From positions 1 to 54,117 of IMG/VR virus record IMGVR_UViG_3300003322_000405: a stretch of 54,117 nucleotides of DNA; one strand, given 5' to 3'. The notes beneath the pieces are model-generated. The model saw only the letters and a program-made list of their open reading frames with translations, ran no database searches and was not told where the DNA came from. Position numbers and translations under genes: made by a program. Origin of the DNA: a virus. This document shows positions 52,532-54,117 of this stretch, in pieces; within the stretch, counting starts at the first letter, position 1, and each line of letters opens with the position of its first letter.

Positions 52532-54117
52532 TGAGCGAGATAACCAGCGGATTGCCTTTCTTGTCCGGGACGAAGTTCCGGCCCTGCATCACGTAATACG
52601 TGCCATCGCCGTTGTTCCGAAGACCGGCAGAAGTGAGACTCGCTTCAAACTCCGGCTTCACTCGGCCGCGCGCCTGAGTCAATGCGGTGATCGCTTTGTC
52701 CTGGAAGTCGGATTCGTTCATCCCCCACGGCGCCAACACATGGCCGTTACCATTGAAGTCCACAACATTTCCGAGGGTCGCCGAGATAGCCTCCTTCATG
52801 ATCGAAGGATCGACATCCTGCTTGCCAGATGCCAACCGGCCCGTCTGCGCAGCTTTGCCGACATAGTAGGCCTGCGCCGCCTGAAAGGCCGTTTCAACCG
52901 CACCGGGCCGGCCCGCAAACGCATCGCCCACGCGATCCTGAAACTCCTGCTGTAGTTGTGAGGTTTCGGGCAGGAAGAGCTTCGAAGACGGCTTGCCATC
53001 CTCCTCTTTCTGGGCTTTCGTCGGATTTAACAGTCGCTCGCCTTCGAGCATCGTCGCCGCGACATTTCCGCTGGGCGCCACTTCATCCGGCTTGAACCAA
53101 TGCGTTGCGAGCGTGAGATTGCGTTGCTTGGCAGTCAGCAGGCCCGCCAGCGCCTTGATCGGTGCGTCCGGTGCAATCTGCTGCATGATGCCTTTGTAAG
53201 CATCCACATCGCCGCCCGTGGCTTTATCGAGGCTGGCATAGATCGCGGCGGCATCTTTCGAGTCCGCACTATTGAGCGCGCTCGTCAGTTGAGCCGCTTC
53301 CTGAGGAAGCAGTGGTCGCATCGGAATCTGGTCGCCGTACTTCTTGCGCATGGCGGCGAGTGTTGTGACGCGGTCCTGGACCTGTTGGCTGATCTGCTGA
53401 TTGTGATCGGGATCACCCAACTGAGCGAGGTTCAATGGCGGAACATCGATGCCCGTGCGCTGAGCGTCGAACAACAGCGGGTCCGTCTGCATGACCTTCA
53501 CATTCTGCTGGACTGCAGTCGAGAGCCGGCTGAGGTTCGCGATATCTCGCATCGAACCGCCCTGACTATCCAGTTGGGCTTTTTTATCCTGGATGTATTT
53601 GAGCTGCTCATCGATCGGCTGGCGCAGAACCTGCTGAACTTTTGACTCATCCGCCTGCATCTGAGCGAATTCGGGTTCCGCCTCGGTGCCTTTGACAATG
53701 TGGGCCCAGTTGTCCCACATCGCCGCGGTGGCCGGAATGCCTGAGGCCGTCTGCGTGGCCATTTGCAGCAGCGCCCGTTGGCCCGCGGCCTCGCGCTTCT
53801 CGCGCAGACGTTCCTCTTTGTTCTCCAGGATCAACTGATCGTTGGTGACCGTTCGCAGTACGGCGTTGCGCTTCTCGGTGTCGAGCTTGCCTGCGTAGAA
53901 CCCATCCTCGTCCGTCAGATCATGGGCGAGCTGCTTCAGATCCGGCATGCTGTCCTTGGACTGCATGGCCACTTGAACCGCGTTGTTGAACCAGTTCTTG
54001 TCCTTGAAGTCCTGGATCGACTTATCGATCACCTCGGGCGGAATACCAGCCTTGCGCGCCAGCGGTTTGAACGCCTCCGCTTTGGCGTTGATATCATCGA
54101 TGTTGGCACCAGGCATC
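52524..54117 (-). CDS. Internal virion protein, gp15-like, C-terminal part; continues across the right edge
   Basis: 530 codons from the right edge to the stop at 52524, continuing the gene at 1-488 in frame (total about 693 aa). An internal ATG at 54116 is not the true start. Helical and Gln-rich throughout (IDEQLKYIQDKKAQLDSQGG; AVQQNVKVMQTDPLLFDAQR), with a C-terminal small fold (NNGDGTYYVMQGRNFVPDKK). The stop overlaps the next ATG (ATGAGTGA). Role in DNA ejection inferred from position and size. Confidence 0.72.
   Translation of the reverse strand, partial: MPGANIDDINAKAEAFKPLARKAGIPPEVIDKSIQDFKDKNWFNNAVQVAMQSKDSMPDLKQLAHDLTDEDGFYAGKLDTEKRNAVLRTVTNDQLILENKEERLREKREAAGQRALLQMATQTASGIPATAAMWDNWAHIVKGTEAEPEFAQMQADESKVQQVLRQPIDEQLKYIQDKKAQLDSQGGSMRDIANLSRLSTAVQQNVKVMQTDPLLFDAQRTGIDVPPLNLAQLGDPDHNQQISQQVQDRVTTLAAMRKKYGDQIPMRPLLPQEAAQLTSALNSADSKDAAAIYASLDKATGGDVDAYKGIMQQIAPDAPIKALAGLLTAKQRNLTLATHWFKPDEVAPSGNVAATMLEGERLLNPTKAQKEEDGKPSSKLFLPETSQLQQEFQDRVGDAFAGRPGAVETAFQAAQAYYVGKAAQTGRLASGKQDVDPSIMKEAISATLGNVVDFNGNGHVLAPWGMNESDFQDKAITALTQARGRVKPEFEASLTSAGLRNNGDGTYYVMQGRNFVPDKKGNPLVISLNE

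Larger units (their letters stand above)
1..54117. mobile_element. Temperate podovirus-like phage genome, probably complete and circularly joined
   Basis: Every recognisable gene is phage-type: packaging, capsid, T7-like tail and internal virion proteins, lysis, recombination, integration and immunity. The gene entering at the left edge (minus) and the gene entering at the right edge (minus) are in frame when the edges are joined. Two divergent transcription units leave the control region near 26-27.8 kb and converge near 42.4 kb on the resulting circle. No bacterial housekeeping gene is seen at either end. Completeness is inferred; a cut from a larger prophage-bearing contig cannot be fully excluded. 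Confidence 0.8.

Noticed and set aside
1-54117. CRISPR array, insertion sequence, restriction-modification or classic toxin-antitoxin genes
   Set aside because: No regularly spaced 25-40 base repeats, transposase motifs, methyltransferase motifs or recognised toxin families were seen on either strand.

Overview
The window is best read as a complete genome of a temperate, short-tailed (podovirus-like) phage of a GC-rich Gram-negative host, probably a proteobacterium. The Gram-negative host is shown by an Rz/Rz1 spanin pair and two lipoprotein signals. The temperate lifestyle is shown by two tyrosine integrases, an attP-like site built on the 3' end of a tRNA-Lys(CTT) gene, and an immunity region with repressor-like genes and three matching operators. 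The short tail is inferred from a T7-like order of tail-tube, nozzle and internal virion genes and from the absence of tape-measure, sheath or tail-terminator genes. The two window ends join in frame inside one minus-strand gene, and the transcription map only makes sense as a circle, so the sequence is probably a circularly permuted or circularised assembly.

Layout on the circle: the control region is at about 25.7-27.9 kb. From it a leftward (minus) unit runs through a Cro-like regulator, a zinc-ribbon protein, a replication initiator (O-like) with a candidate origin, a helicase-loader-like protein (P-like), a DUF1064 nuclease and a Q-like antiterminator, and ends in a terminator at 22.8 kb. 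The minus-strand late genes follow: a glycosidase-like protein, a run of beta-rich adhesin-like proteins, TerS, three more beta-rich proteins, TerL, portal, scaffold, major capsid protein, tail tube (gp11-like), nozzle (gp12-like), and gp13-, gp14-, gp15- and gp16-like internal virion proteins. The gp15-like gene crosses the ends of the window. The late unit continues from 54.1 down to 42.3 kb with a beta-helix tail spike, small membrane proteins and the lysis cassette (endolysin, holin-like protein, nested spanins, further small membrane proteins).

The rightward (plus) unit starts at an operator-controlled promoter at 27.8 kb. It carries a recombination module (ERF annealase, YqaJ exonuclease, coiled-coil protein, NinB-like, Ref-like nuclease), an excisionase-like gene, integrase 1, attP, integrase 2, a membrane module with an SPFH/prohibitin-type lipoprotein, and then about 8 kb of tightly overlapping small genes, many with Cys/His zinc-type motifs and two with HTH folds. 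The leftward and rightward units converge at about 42.3-42.5 kb.

Almost every gene junction is an ATGA, GTGA, TGATG or TAATG overlap. I used this to choose starts and to find genes shorter than 60 codons. No reverse transcriptase, RNA polymerase, DNA polymerase, CRISPR array, complete tRNA or insertion sequence was recognised. All family assignments come from reading motifs and gene order by eye, without database searches.
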